A DNA stretch of 64,000 nt from Microbacterium ureisolvens (GTDB lineage: Bacteria > Actinomycetota > Actinomycetes > Actinomycetales > Microbacteriaceae), in assembly GCF_019511645.1 (NCBI RefSeq), contig NZ_JAEUAX010000001.1, positions 186,001 to 250,000 on the forward strand, given 5' to 3'. Shown here piece after piece: positions 47,967 to 57,194 of this stretch. Position 1 is the stretch's first letter; every line of letters begins with the position of its first letter. The notes below the pieces were generated by a model. That model did no database searches. It saw only the letters and a list, made by a program, of their open reading frames with translations, and had not been told where the DNA came from. The position numbers and the translations under genes are program-made.

Positions 47967-48335
47967 ATGGCAGATAAAGACGTTCTCGGGCGCGAGGGCG
48001 AGGAACGCGCCGCCCGATACTTCGAGGCGCAGGGTTTCTCCGTCCTCGCCCGCAACTGGCGATGCCGGGAGGGGGAGATCGACCTCGTGGTCGCGGACCG
48101 CTCCGCGGTCGTCGTCGTCGAGGTCAAGGCCCGCCGGGGCGAGGAGTTCGGGCATCCATTCGAGGCGATCGATGCACGCAAGCGCGGCAGGCTCTGGCGG
48201 CTCACGATCGCCTGGGCGAGTGCGCACCGCGACCTCGTCCAGGGACGACGGCTGCGCATCGACGCGATCGGCCTCGTCGGCCGAGACCCCCGCACGGCCC
48301 GCCTCGAGCATCTCGTCGACGTGGAGGTGCCGTGA
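47967..48335 (+). CDS. YraN (UPF0102) nuclease-fold protein
   Basis: A 122-residue restriction-nuclease-like fold: GREGEERAARYFEAQGF, GEIDLVVAD and VVVEVKAR carry the E-D-ExK pattern. Its biological role is not established. It is coupled to yifB through a GTGA overlap and followed by dprA, the standard yraN-yifB-dprA set. The 112-base gap before it holds no gene. Confidence 0.92.
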   Translation: MADKDVLGREGEERAARYFEAQGFSVLARNWRCREGEIDLVVADRSAVVVVEVKARRGEEFGHPFEAIDARKRGRLWRLTIAWASAHRDLVQGRRLRIDAIGLVGRDPRTARLEHLVDVEVP

Positions 48336-49855
48336 AGATCGCGCGCACATGGGCCGTCGCCCTCCTCGGCGCCGAGGGCGAGTGTGTCGAGGTCGAGGCG
48401 GACCTCTCGAACCAGCAGCCGGACTTCCGGATCATCGGGCTTCCCGACAAGGCTCTCGGCGAGTCGGTCCAGCGGGTTCACAACGCCTGCGCGAACAGCG
48501 GCACGCCGCTCGCGCGGCGACGTCTGACGGTGAACCTGTCGCCCGCGAGCCTGCCCAAGCACGGGTCCGGGTTCGACGTCGCCATCGCGGTGGCCTCCCT
48601 CGCGACCGAGAGCTCCATGGATGCCGCCTCCGTGGCGTCCGCAGTCCACATCGGCGAACTGGGGCTGGACGGCCGGCTGCGGCCGGTTCCGGGGGTGCTT
48701 CCGGCCGTGGTCGCGGCGAGGCGGGCGGGCCACCGACGTGTCGTCGTGCCGCACGCCAACGGTCCCGAGGCGTCGCTCGTCGACGGCGTGGAGGTGCTCG
48801 CCGCGGCCAATCTCGCGCAGGTGATCGCGTGGCACGGCGGTGACGTCGAGGTGCCCGACGTCGATCCGGTGGCATTGACCGATGATGAAGAGGCGCCCGA
48901 ACCGGCCCTCGATCTCGCGGAGGTGATCGGGCAGCGTGATGCCGTCGAAGCGCTGGTGGTCGCCGCAGCCGGCGGTCATCATCTGCTGATGTGCGGTCCC
49001 CCGGGCGCGGGCAAGACCATGCTCGCGCGGCGGCTGCCCGGCATCCTTCCCGAACTCGACGATCGCGCGGCCCTGGAGGCGGCCTCGATGCGAAGCCTCG
49101 CGGGCTCCCGGGTCGTCGAGCTCTCACGCATCCCGCCGTTCGTCGCACCGCACCACAGTGCGAGCGTGGCGGCTCTGGTGGGCGGCGGCACGCGCGTGGT
49201 GCGCCCCGGCGCGATCGCGCGTGCGAGCGAGGGGGTGCTGTTCCTCGACGAGGCGGGAGAGTTCGCCGCCAGCGCGCTGGACGCGCTGCGGCAGCCGCTC
49301 GAGTCCGGCGCCATCACCATCGACCGCGCGGGCGTCCACGCCGAATACCCCGCGCGGTTCCAGCTCGTTCTCGCCACCAACCCCTGTCCATGCGGGGACT
49401 ACGGCATCCGTGGCGGCACCTGCACCTGCCCACCGGCGGCGATCCGCCGCTACCTCGGGCGGCTGTCAGGGCCGCTCCTGGATCGCATGGACATCGAATT
49501 GACCTTGACGCGCGTCGCGGTCGCGCAGCGGGGAACAGGCCCCGCTGTCTCGACCGAGACCGCTCGTGCGCAGGTGGCCGAGGCGCGCGCACGGGCTCGC
49601 CACCGCCTCGCCGATACGCCGTGGACGGTGAACGCCGACGTACCCGGCACCTGGCTGCGCGAGGGCCCGGTCGCGCCGCCGCCACTCGTCCGACGCCCGC
49701 TCGACGCCGCCCTCCACCGCGGCGCGCTCACTCTCCGCGGGTACGACAGGGTGCTGCGGGTCGCATGGTCGCTGGCCGACATCGAAGGGCGCGGCAGGCT
49801 CGGGCCGGAGCACATCGGGCGCGCGCTCTACCTGAAGAAGGGGATCGCTCGGTGA
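48332..49855 (+). CDS. YifB/ComM-type Mg-chelatase-like AAA ATPase
   Basis: A 507-residue AAA+ protein. N-terminal Lon-protease-like ChlI domain (about 20-145), Walker A GPPGAGKTML near residue 223, Walker B LFLDEAGEF near 302, zinc-like CPCGDYGIRGGTCTC cluster near 350, C-terminal Mg-chelatase domain. Homologue ComM of Gram-negative bacteria is a helicase that helps integrate transforming DNA (family knowledge). GTG start inside the yraN stop; coupled to dprA likewise. Confidence 0.93.
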   Translation: MKIARTWAVALLGAEGECVEVEADLSNQQPDFRIIGLPDKALGESVQRVHNACANSGTPLARRRLTVNLSPASLPKHGSGFDVAIAVASLATESSMDAASVASAVHIGELGLDGRLRPVPGVLPAVVAARRAGHRRVVVPHANGPEASLVDGVEVLAAANLAQVIAWHGGDVEVPDVDPVALTDDEEAPEPALDLAEVIGQRDAVEALVVAAAGGHHLLMCGPPGAGKTMLARRLPGILPELDDRAALEAASMRSLAGSRVVELSRIPPFVAPHHSASVAALVGGGTRVVRPGAIARASEGVLFLDEAGEFAASALDALRQPLESGAITIDRAGVHAEYPARFQLVLATNPCPCGDYGIRGGTCTCPPAAIRRYLGRLSGPLLDRMDIELTLTRVAVAQRGTGPAVSTETARAQVAEARARARHRLADTPWTVNADVPGTWLREGPVAPPPLVRRPLDAALHRGALTLRGYDRVLRVAWSLADIEGRGRLGPEHIGRALYLKKGIAR

Positions 49856-51039
49856 TCGCGTTCGATCTGAGCGCCGACGCCGCCCGACGCGCGCTCTCGC
49901 CCGCGGGCGTCGAGTACGACCCGGAAGAGGCACGCGAGCGTTATGCGATGGCGGTCTGGTGCCAGCTCATCGAGCCCGGCGACTCGGTCGCGGGCCGCGT
50001 CATCGGCGCTCGCGGGCCCATTGCGGGACTGGAAGCGGTCGTCGCGGGGGCCGATCTCCGCGAGCTCTCGCCCAAGGAAGCCGGCGAGGGGCGCAAGCGC
50101 TGGCTGCCACGACTGTCGGCGGGCGCCGTCGCCGACTCGCTGGCCACGGCGGCGGCACGCGGAGTGAGGTTGGTGACGCGGGCTGATCCCGAATGGCCGA
50201 CGCAGCTGGACGACCTCGGAGCGCACGCGCCACTGTGCCTGTGGGTGCGCGGCGATGCGTCGGCGCTCTCCCGCCTCCACGCATCCGTCGCCATCGTCGG
50301 CGCGAGGGCGGCGTCCCACTACGGCGATCATGTGGCGAGGGACCTCGCGGCGGAGCTTGCGGCCGGCGGCATCGCGGTCGTCTCGGGCGGCGCCTATGGC
50401 ATCGACGGCGCGGCCCACCGCGCGGCCCTGCTGGCGGGCGGTCTCACCGTCGCCCTGCTCGCGGGCGGCGCCGATCGCGCCTATCCCGCGGGCCACACGC
50501 AGCTGATCGACGACATCGCGCGACGGGGGCTCGTTGTGAGTGAGGTGGCGTGCGGATCCGCGCCCACCAAGTGGCGCTTCCTGCAGCGGAACCGGCTGAT
50601 CGCCGCGCTCTCGGCCGCCACCGTGGTCGTCGAGGCCGGGTGGCGCAGCGGCTCGCTCAACACCGCCGGCCACGCGGCGACGCTGTCGCGCCCGCTCGGT
50701 GCCGTGCCCGGACAGATCACCTCCGCGACGTCGGCGGGCACTCACCGGCTCATCCGCGAGTACGGCGCGCAATGCATCACGAGCGCTGACGACGTGCGGG
50801 AGCTGCTCGGCATGGATGACCGGACGGATGCTGCCACCGCCCCGCGAGGCACCTACACCGGGGACCCGACCCGCGTGAAGGACGCCATGAGCACCCGCGT
50901 CTGGCGCGACGCCGGTGAGATCGCCCGACGCGCGGGGATGGCTTCCGACGTCGTCGAGGGCATCCTGGGACTCCTCCGACTCGACGGGGCGGTCGAGTCG
51001 GGGGCCGAGGGATGGCGGCTGGCCAAAATCGGAGGGTGA
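49852..51039 (+). CDS. dprA: DNA-processing protein DprA
   Basis: A 395-residue protein that loads RecA on incoming single-stranded DNA. The Rossmann core shows IVGARAASHYG near residue 145, SGGAYGIDGAAHRAAL near 175, LLAGGADRAYP and SGSLNTAGHAATLSRPLGAVPG. A C-terminal winged-helix-like segment (ARRAGMASDVVEGILGLLRLDG) closes it. GTG in a GTGA overlap with yifB. Confidence 0.94.
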   Translation: MIAFDLSADAARRALSPAGVEYDPEEARERYAMAVWCQLIEPGDSVAGRVIGARGPIAGLEAVVAGADLRELSPKEAGEGRKRWLPRLSAGAVADSLATAAARGVRLVTRADPEWPTQLDDLGAHAPLCLWVRGDASALSRLHASVAIVGARAASHYGDHVARDLAAELAAGGIAVVSGGAYGIDGAAHRAALLAGGLTVALLAGGADRAYPAGHTQLIDDIARRGLVVSEVACGSAPTKWRFLQRNRLIAALSAATVVVEAGWRSGSLNTAGHAATLSRPLGAVPGQITSATSAGTHRLIREYGAQCITSADDVRELLGMDDRTDAATAPRGTYTGDPTRVKDAMSTRVWRDAGEIARRAGMASDVVEGILGLLRLDGAVESGAEGWRLAKIGG

Positions 51040-51110
51040 TGGTCGCGCGACCGCGTCCGGAAGGCGCGTCGCACGGCGCCCGGGTGCACCACCTGGCCCA
51101 TGCTGGAAGC

Positions 51111-52016
51111 ATGGACATCCCGGAGGGGGCCGCCGCGTATCTCCGTCACCTCGCAGAGGTGCGCCGGCTCTCGCCCGCCACGGTGCGCGCCTACCGGTCC
51201 GACCTCGACGAGTTGGCCGCCGCCTGCGACGGGGTCGAACTCGCCGCCGTCGATCTCGAGGACCTCCGCGACTGGCTGTGGCGCGCCGTCCAGCGCGGAG
51301 ACAGCCGCGCGACGATCGCGCGGCGCACGGCGGCCGTCCGCGGGTTCTTCGCGTGGGCGACGGAGACCGGCGTGATCGCCGAGGACCCGAGTCTCCGCCT
51401 GGTCGCCCCGAAACGTGGCAAGACGCTGCCCAAGGTCGCCACCGCCGAAACGCTGCGCGAGCTGCTCGACGGCCTCGCCTCGGCGGCCGCTGACGGTGAT
51501 CCCGTTGCGCTGCGCGACCATGCGATGCTCGAGCTGCTCTACGGTGCCGCAGTGCGCGTCTCGGAGCTGTGCGGGCTGGACGTGGACGACCTGGATCACG
51601 ACCGCCGCACCGCCCGCGTGCTGGGGAAGGGGGCCAAGGAGAGGGTCGTGCCGTTCGGGCTCCCCGCTCTCCGAGCGATCGACGCCTACGCCGTGCGCGG
51701 CAGGCCGGCGCTCCTCGCCCGGCGAGCCGACGACACGGGCACTCCCGCGCTCTTCCTCGGTGCCCGCGGCGCGCGCATCGGGCCACGCGCCGTGTACGAG
51801 CTCGTCACGCGCCGCCTCGGCCCCGAGCTCGGCGGACAGGTCGGACCGCACGCATTGCGCCACTCGGCGGCGACGCATCTCCTGGACGGCGGCGCAGACC
51901 TCCGCGCCGTTCAGGAGATGCTCGGCCACGCGAGCCTGGGCACCACGCAGATCTACACCCACGTCTCCAGTGAGAGACTGGCGGCGTCGTACCGCCTCGC
52001 GCATCCGCGGGCCTGA
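51111..52016 (+). CDS. xerC: Tyrosine recombinase XerC
   Basis: A 301-residue tyrosine recombinase that resolves chromosome dimers at dif. The N-terminal SAM-like domain covers 5-90; catalytic residues are Arg in AAVRVSELCGL, Lys in GKGAKERVVP, His-x-x-Arg in HALRHSAATH, His in LGHASLGTTQIYTHV and the final Tyr. Location after dprA is the normal core site, so this is a housekeeping recombinase, not a phage integrase. ATG at 51111 chosen by the family start. Confidence 0.92.
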   Translation: MDIPEGAAAYLRHLAEVRRLSPATVRAYRSDLDELAAACDGVELAAVDLEDLRDWLWRAVQRGDSRATIARRTAAVRGFFAWATETGVIAEDPSLRLVAPKRGKTLPKVATAETLRELLDGLASAAADGDPVALRDHAMLELLYGAAVRVSELCGLDVDDLDHDRRTARVLGKGAKERVVPFGLPALRAIDAYAVRGRPALLARRADDTGTPALFLGARGARIGPRAVYELVTRRLGPELGGQVGPHALRHSAATHLLDGGADLRAVQEMLGHASLGTTQIYTHVSSERLAASYRLAHPRA

Positions 52017-52023
52017 GGTCCGG

Positions 52024-52596
52024 TCAGCAGCAGGGGAGCAGCACCGCGCGTGGCACGCCTCCCAGGAGGACGAGCGGGTTGATGTAGACACCGTCGAGTC
52101 GCACGCCGAAATGCACCGTGCCGGCCTCGGCGTGCCCGCCGACCGACACCGTGCCCAGCGCCGCCGCTGCGTCGACAGGTGTTCCGGCGGGGAGGGCGGA
52201 GTCGATGGGCTCGAGCGTCGACACCAGGCCGTCGCCGTGGTCGACGGTGAGCACGCCGCGTCCGGCGACCTGACCCGAGAACGCGACCACCCCCGCCGCG
52301 GGGGCGCGAACGACGCCTTCGCCCACCGGGAGGAGGTCGATCCCCCGGTGTCCTGGACCATACTCGTGCGCGGGCGCGACGAACGGACGCACCAGCCGGA
52401 ACGGATGCACCGGCCACCGCCAGTCGCGGGCGAGCGACGCCGTCCCGCCTTCGACGACGGGCGTCGGCTCGGTGACATCTGCGTGGGCCGTCGCGGCCGG
52501 GGGCAGAGCGATGAGTACGCCCGTGGCGATGACGGCCGCGAGGCGTGCGGCCGTCAGACCGAATCGGCGAGGAGGAGTGGTCGCGGACTCTGGCAT
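52024..52596 (-). CDS. Secreted LytM/M23-like protein, catalytic His replaced
   Basis: A 190-residue protein with an N-terminal signal peptide (hydrophobic 17-35, AHA cleavage-like site) and a LytM domain from about residue 58. GHRGIDL supplies two zinc ligands and the His of TVHFG the third, but the catalytic first His of the usual HxH is Thr. It may therefore bind rather than cut peptidoglycan, like the regulatory EnvC or NlpD proteins (inference). It ends with CC. Convergent with xerC, divergent from rpsB; this spot next to rpsB is common in actinobacteria. Confidence 0.85.
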   Translation of the reverse strand: MPESATTPPRRFGLTAARLAAVIATGVLIALPPAATAHADVTEPTPVVEGGTASLARDWRWPVHPFRLVRPFVAPAHEYGPGHRGIDLLPVGEGVVRAPAAGVVAFSGQVAGRGVLTVDHGDGLVSTLEPIDSALPAGTPVDAAAALGTVSVGGHAEAGTVHFGVRLDGVYINPLVLLGGVPRAVLLPCC

Positions 52597-52702
52597 GACA
52601 TCAGCTTGATCCGTATGAGGAAGCGCCGGATCGCGGCGACGAGACCCCGTGGAGAGGCGTCCGGTTCGGTCGGTGGGGGAGGAGGAGCGGTCCTGCGGCT
52701 GC

Positions 52703-52930
52703 TGATACACTGGGTGCGCACTCCGCATGTCGGGGTGACTCCGCGTGCCCATAGCGCCGCACTCCCTGAGTCTGACGAAGGGTGCGGCGCGGCATCCATC
52801 CCCAACGGTCCCTGCGAGCGCTTCCGAGCGGCGCGGGGCGGGAGTGGGCCGGGCACCAGGCCACGCCGGTTACGAGCCGGCGCGAGAACAACCGCAACAG
52901 GCGCGCACGCGCCGGAACAGGAGAACGGCC
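52703..52930 (+). promoter_or_regulatory. rpsB promoter and long leader
   Basis: The 334-base gap before rpsB has no ORF I believe. An extended -10, TGATACACT (52703-52711), puts the start near 52718, giving a leader of about 210 bases. Near its 3' end are GCCGG-N7-CCGGC (52865-52881) and GGCGC-GCAC-GCGCC (52900-52913); the latter stops just before the AGGAGA ribosome binding site (52918-52923). Confidence 0.55.
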
Positions 52931-53800
52931 ATGGCCGTCGTCACCATTCGCCAGCTGCTCGACAGCGGCGTCCACTTCGGACACCAGACCCGCCGGTGGA
53001 ACCCGAAGGTCAAGCGCTTCATCCTCACCGAGCGCAGCGGCATCCACATCATCGACCTGCAGCAGTCGCTGACGTACATCGACAAGGCGTACGAGTTCGT
53101 CAAGGAGACCGTCGCGCACGGCGGCACCATCCTCTTCGTCGGCACCAAGAAGCAGGCGCAGGAAGTCATCGCCGAGCAGGCGACCCGCGTGGGCCAGCCC
53201 TACGTCAACCAGCGCTGGCTGGGCGGTCTGCTCACGAACTTCTCGACCGTGTCGAAGCGACTTGCGCGCATGAAGGAGCTCGAGGAGCTCGACTTCGAGG
53301 ACCCGGCTGCGAGCGGCTTCACCAAGAAGGAGCTCCTCCTCAAGAAGCGCGAGCTCGACAAGCTCCACAAGTCGCTCGGCGGTATCCGCAACCTGCAGAA
53401 GACCCCCTCGGCCATCTGGGTCGTCGACGCCAAGCGCGAGCACCTCGCGATCGACGAGGCGTCGAAGCTCGGCATCCCGGTGATCGGCATCCTCGACACC
53501 AACGCCGACCCCGACGAGTTCCAGTACCCGATCCCCGGCAACGACGACGCGATCCGCTCGGTGGGCCTGCTCACCCGCATCATCGCCGACGCAGCCGCCG
53601 AGGGCCTGATCCAGCGCCACCAGCCCACCGACGAGGCCGCTGACGCGGAGCCCCTGGCCGACTGGGAGCGCGAGCTGCTCGAGCAGGGCGCCCCGGTCGT
53701 GACCGACGTCGCCGAGGTCGAGACCCTCGCGACCGAGTCGGCGGCCGACGAGGCGGGCGCCGAGGCCGCCGAGGCCGCCGAGGCGACCGCCGCCGAGTAA
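52931..53800 (+). CDS. rpsB: 30S ribosomal protein S2
   Basis: A 289-residue S2. [29 protein letters not shown] opening (here VKRF), [20 protein letters not shown] and [14 protein letters not shown] are conserved. The last 50 residues are an Ala/Glu-rich acidic tail common in actinobacteria. ATG after AGGAGAACGGCC. First gene of rpsB-tsf. Confidence 0.97.
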   Translation: MAVVTIRQLLDSGVHFGHQTRRWNPKVKRFILTERSGIHIIDLQQSLTYIDKAYEFVKETVAHGGTILFVGTKKQAQEVIAEQATRVGQPYVNQRWLGGLLTNFSTVSKRLARMKELEELDFEDPAASGFTKKELLLKKRELDKLHKSLGGIRNLQKTPSAIWVVDAKREHLAIDEASKLGIPVIGILDTNADPDEFQYPIPGNDDAIRSVGLLTRIIADAAAEGLIQRHQPTDEAADAEPLADWERELLEQGAPVVTDVAEVETLATESAADEAGAEAAEAAEATAAE

Positions 53801-53903
53801 CGCTCACCCACACTCCGCCTCGGCGGGATCGCCCCGACCCACGGTCTGGACGGTCCCGCCGAGGCATCCACGAGAACTCACACAAATCAAGGAGCCGCCA
53901 CCC

Positions 53904-54731
53904 ATGGCAAACTTCACGATCGCCGACATCAAGGCGCTGCGCGAGCAGCTCGGCACGGGCATGGTCGACACCAAGAAGGCGCTCGAGGAGGCTGACGGCG
54001 ACCTCGAGAAGGCCGTCGAGATCCTGCGCCTGAAGGGCGCGAAGGGCAACGCCAAGCGCGCCGACCGCTCGACGAGCGAGGGTCTGGTCGCGGCGAAGGA
54101 GGTCGACGGTCAGGTCACGATCATCGAGCTCAACACCGAGACCGACTTCGTCGCGAAGAACGACCGCTTCATTGCGCTCGCTGAGAAGGTGCTCGACGCC
54201 GCCGCAGCCGCGCACGCCGACTCGGCCGAGGCCGCCCTCGCCGCTTCCGCCGGCACCCAGACGGTCGCCGAGCTCATCTCCGACGAGGCAGCGATCATCG
54301 GCGAGAAGGTCGAGCTGCGTCGCGTGAACACGCTCTCGGGCGACAAGTTCGAGATCTACCTCCACAAGACCAGCAAGGACCTGCCGCCGCAGGTCGGCGT
54401 CGTCCTCGCCTACTCGGGCGATGACGCCGAGACCGCACGCAGCCTCGCCCAGCACATCTCGTTCGCGAACCCGTCGTACCTGTCGCGCGACGAGGTCCCC
54501 GAGGCCGAGGTCGAGAAGGAGCGCGAGATCGTCACCGAGATCTCCCGCAACGAGGGCAAGCCCGAGGCCGCTCTTCCGAAGATCGTCGAGGGTCGCGTCA
54601 ACGCGTTCTTCAAGCAGGTTTCGCTGCTTGACCAGGACTACGCGAAGGACAACAAGCAGTCGGTCGCGCAGGTCGCGAAGGACGCCGGTCTGACCCTGAC
54701 GGGCTTCGCCCGCTACAAGGTCGGCGCCTGA
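53904..54731 (+). CDS. tsf: Elongation factor Ts
   Basis: A 275-residue nucleotide exchange factor for EF-Tu. The N-terminal UBA-like domain (FTIADIKALREQLGTGMVDTKKAL) and the TDFVAKND contact loop near residue 80 are intact. It follows rpsB by 103 bases and is closed by a strong terminator. Confidence 0.97.
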   Translation: MANFTIADIKALREQLGTGMVDTKKALEEADGDLEKAVEILRLKGAKGNAKRADRSTSEGLVAAKEVDGQVTIIELNTETDFVAKNDRFIALAEKVLDAAAAAHADSAEAALAASAGTQTVAELISDEAAIIGEKVELRRVNTLSGDKFEIYLHKTSKDLPPQVGVVLAYSGDDAETARSLAQHISFANPSYLSRDEVPEAEVEKEREIVTEISRNEGKPEAALPKIVEGRVNAFFKQVSLLDQDYAKDNKQSVAQVAKDAGLTLTGFARYKVGA

Positions 54732-54737
54732 CCTTCT

Positions 54738-54776
54738 GAGAAGGCCCGCATCGGCAATCCGATGCGGGCCTTTTCT
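54738..54776 (+). terminator. Rho-independent terminator of rpsB-tsf
   Basis: AAGGCCCGCATCGG (54741-54754), loop CAAT, exact complement (54759-54772), running into TTTTCTC. The best canonical terminator in the window; outer bases GAG/CTC extend it. Confidence 0.9.
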
Positions 54777-54814
54777 CATGCCTTCGGTAGTTTGTCGTAG
54801 ACGAGAGGACCACA

Positions 54815-55534
54815 GTGATCAACGAGAACACCGGGCGCCGCCGCGTCCTTCTGAAGCTGTCGGGCGAAGCGTTCGGCGGAGGCCAGCTGGGGGTGAACCC
54901 CGACGTGGTCAGCCAGATCGCGCAGGAGATCGCGGCAGCGGTGGATCGGGTCGAGATCGCGGTTGTCGTCGGCGGCGGCAACTTCTTCCGCGGCGCCGAG
55001 CTGAGCCAGCGCGGCATGGACCGTGGCCGGGCCGACTACATGGGCATGCTCGGCACCGTGATGAACGCGCTCGCCCTGCAGGACTTCCTCGAGCAGGCCG
55101 GCGCCGCCACGCGCGTGCAGTCCGCGATCTCGATGACGCAGGTCGCGGAGCCCTACATCCCGCGCCGCGCCGAGCGTCACATGGAGAAGGGCCGCGTGGT
55201 CATCTTCGGCGCCGGCGCAGGCCTGCCGTACTTCTCCACCGACACCGTCGCCGCGCAGCGCGCGCTCGAGATCGACGCGCAGGAGGTCCTCGTCGCGAAG
55301 AACGGCGTGGACGGCGTCTACACGGCCGATCCGAAGAAGGATGCCTCGGCCACCCGCATCGATCGCATCACGTACATCGATGCCCTGCAGCGCGGCCTCA
55401 AGGTGGTCGACTCGACGGCGTTCAGTCTCTGCATGGACAACAAGATGGACATGCGCGTCTTCGGCATGGAGCCCGAGGGCAATGTGACGAAGGCGCTCCT
55501 CGGCGACGCCATCGGCACGCTCGTCACGGCGTGA
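54815..55534 (+). CDS. pyrH: UMP kinase
   Basis: A 239-residue amino-acid-kinase-fold enzyme making UDP from [17 protein letters not shown] at the start, [12 protein letters not shown] near residue 48 and GTGxPYFSTDT-like [11 protein letters not shown] near 137 are family signatures. GTG start after GAGAGGACC. Head of pyrH-frr-cdsA. Confidence 0.96.
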   Translation: MINENTGRRRVLLKLSGEAFGGGQLGVNPDVVSQIAQEIAAAVDRVEIAVVVGGGNFFRGAELSQRGMDRGRADYMGMLGTVMNALALQDFLEQAGAATRVQSAISMTQVAEPYIPRRAERHMEKGRVVIFGAGAGLPYFSTDTVAAQRALEIDAQEVLVAKNGVDGVYTADPKKDASATRIDRITYIDALQRGLKVVDSTAFSLCMDNKMDMRVFGMEPEGNVTKALLGDAIGTLVTA

Positions 55535-55586
55535 CCGCCCGGCCGTCGATAGACTTCAACCAGCCCATCTACGCGAAGGAGACACT

Positions 55587-56141
55587 GTGATCGCGGACGT
55601 CTTGGCCGATGCCGGAGTGCGCATGGACCGCGCCGTCGAGGCAGCGAAGGAGGACTTCGCCACGGTGCGCACCGGACGCGCGAACCCGCAGCTGTTCCAG
55701 AAGGTCCTCGTCGACTACTACGGCAGCCCGACGCCGCTCGCGCAGCTCGCGTCGATCAACAACCCCGAGGCGCGCACACTCCTCATCACGCCGTACGACA
55801 AGTCCGCCCTGAAGGCGATCGAGCAGGCCATCCGCGACATCCCGAACCTGGGCGTCAACCCGACGAACGACGGCAACCTCGTGCGCGTCACGATGCCCGA
55901 GCTCACCGAGGAGCGTCGTAAGGAGTACGTGAAGCTCACCCGCACCAAGGGTGAGGACGCCAAGGTCCACGTTCGCGGCATCCGCCGCAAGGCGAAGGAC
56001 GACATCGACGCGCTGAAGGGCGAGGTCGGCGAAGACGAGCTCGCCCGTGGCGAGAAGGAACTCGACGCGCTCACGCGCGCGCACGTCGACGCCATCGACG
56101 AGGCGCTCAAGCGCAAAGAGGCCGAGCTCCTCGAGGTCTGA
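55587..56141 (+). CDS. frr: Ribosome recycling factor
   Basis: A 184-residue protein that splits post-termination ribosomes with [16 protein letters not shown] near residue 26, [14 protein letters not shown] and [16 protein letters not shown] are conserved. GTG start after GAAGGAG. TAGACT at 55549-55554 may give a promoter of its own. Confidence 0.97.
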   Translation: MIADVLADAGVRMDRAVEAAKEDFATVRTGRANPQLFQKVLVDYYGSPTPLAQLASINNPEARTLLITPYDKSALKAIEQAIRDIPNLGVNPTNDGNLVRVTMPELTEERRKEYVKLTRTKGEDAKVHVRGIRRKAKDDIDALKGEVGEDELARGEKELDALTRAHVDAIDEALKRKEAELLEV

Positions 56142-56150
56142 GGTCTGCCC

Positions 56151-57194
56151 ATGACCGACGCATCCGACTCGCCGCGGAGCGACGAGAACGCCTCACCGCA
56201 GACGCGGCGCGAGGCTGGAGAGGCGCGGCGCGCCGCGGGGGGCCACGACACCGGTCCGGCGCTGCAGTCGCACCTGCGCGCGGCGCGCAGCGAGCTGGAG
56301 GGCCATGTGGCTCAGGCGCGAGCCGACTTCGAGGAGGCGAACGAGCGCATCAAGGAGCGCACCGGTCGCGACCTCATCCTCGCGATCCTCATCGGCCTCG
56401 CGATCGGTCTCGTGCTGCTCGGTTCGCTGCTCTTCGTGAAGTGGGCGTTCGTGCCGTTCGCGCTGGCCGCGGCGATGCTCGCGATCTTCGAGTTCTCGCG
56501 TGCGCTGGTCGCCAGCGGTCGTCGGGTCGACCTGATCCCGCAGCTCATCGCCGGCGCGGTGGTCGTGCTGTCGGCGTTCTTCGTCGATTCCTGGCTGCAC
56601 TGGGTGCTGCTGTTCGTCGCGCTGGCGTTCGTCGTGGTGTGGCGCCTGGTCGGCCAGATGGCATCGCACGACGGCCGCACTTACGGCCTCGTGCTGGGCG
56701 ACGTGCTCATCGCGACCTTCATTCAGCTCTATGTGGCGTTCCTCGGAAGCCTCACCCTCGTGCTGCTGGCGAAGGACGGCGGGGAGTGGTGGGTCCTGTC
56801 GTTCATCATCGTCGCCGTCGCGGTCGACACGGGCGCGTACGCCGCGGGCATCACGATGGGCAAGCACCCCATGGCGCCCCGCATCAGCCCGAAGAAGACG
56901 TGGGAGGGCTTCGCGGGTGCCGGAGCCGCCGCGATACTCGCCGGCGTGCTCGTCGGACTCTTCATGCTCGGTCTCGAATGGTGGATGGGCGCCGTGTTCG
57001 GCATCCTCATCCTCGCCACTGCCACGGTCGGCGACCTGGGGGAATCGATGATCAAGCGCGACCTCGGGATCAAGGACATGAGCTCCTGGCTGCCGGGCCA
57101 CGGCGGCGTGCTGGATCGGCTCGACTCGATCCTGCTGTCGGTCGTGGCGGCGCTGACGCTCTACTACCTCTTCACCCCGCTGGTGGCATCATGA
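56151..57194 (+). CDS. cdsA: Phosphatidate cytidylyltransferase
   Basis: A 347-residue membrane enzyme that makes CDP-diacylglycerol, precursor of all phospholipids. About 8 membrane helices follow a 65-residue charged cytosolic N-terminus. The family signature GDLGESMIKRDLGIKDMSSWLPGHGG (given here in part: SMIKRDLGIKD and LPGHGGVLDRLDS) lies near residue 300. The stop overlaps the next start (ATGA). Confidence 0.94.
   Translation: MTDASDSPRSDENASPQTRREAGEARRAAGGHDTGPALQSHLRAARSELEGHVAQARADFEEANERIKERTGRDLILAILIGLAIGLVLLGSLLFVKWAFVPFALAAAMLAIFEFSRALVASGRRVDLIPQLIAGAVVVLSAFFVDSWLHWVLLFVALAFVVVWRLVGQMASHDGRTYGLVLGDVLIATFIQLYVAFLGSLTLVLLAKDGGEWWVLSFIIVAVAVDTGAYAAGITMGKHPMAPRISPKKTWEGFAGAGAAAILAGVLVGLFMLGLEWWMGAVFGILILATATVGDLGESMIKRDLGIKDMSSWLPGHGGVLDRLDSILLSVVAALTLYYLFTPLVAS

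Noticed and set aside
51111..52016. Tyrosine recombinase as sign of a prophage or integrative element
   Set aside because: It is in the conserved dprA-xerC-rpsB neighbourhood, with no attachment repeats, tRNA gene or phage genes nearby.
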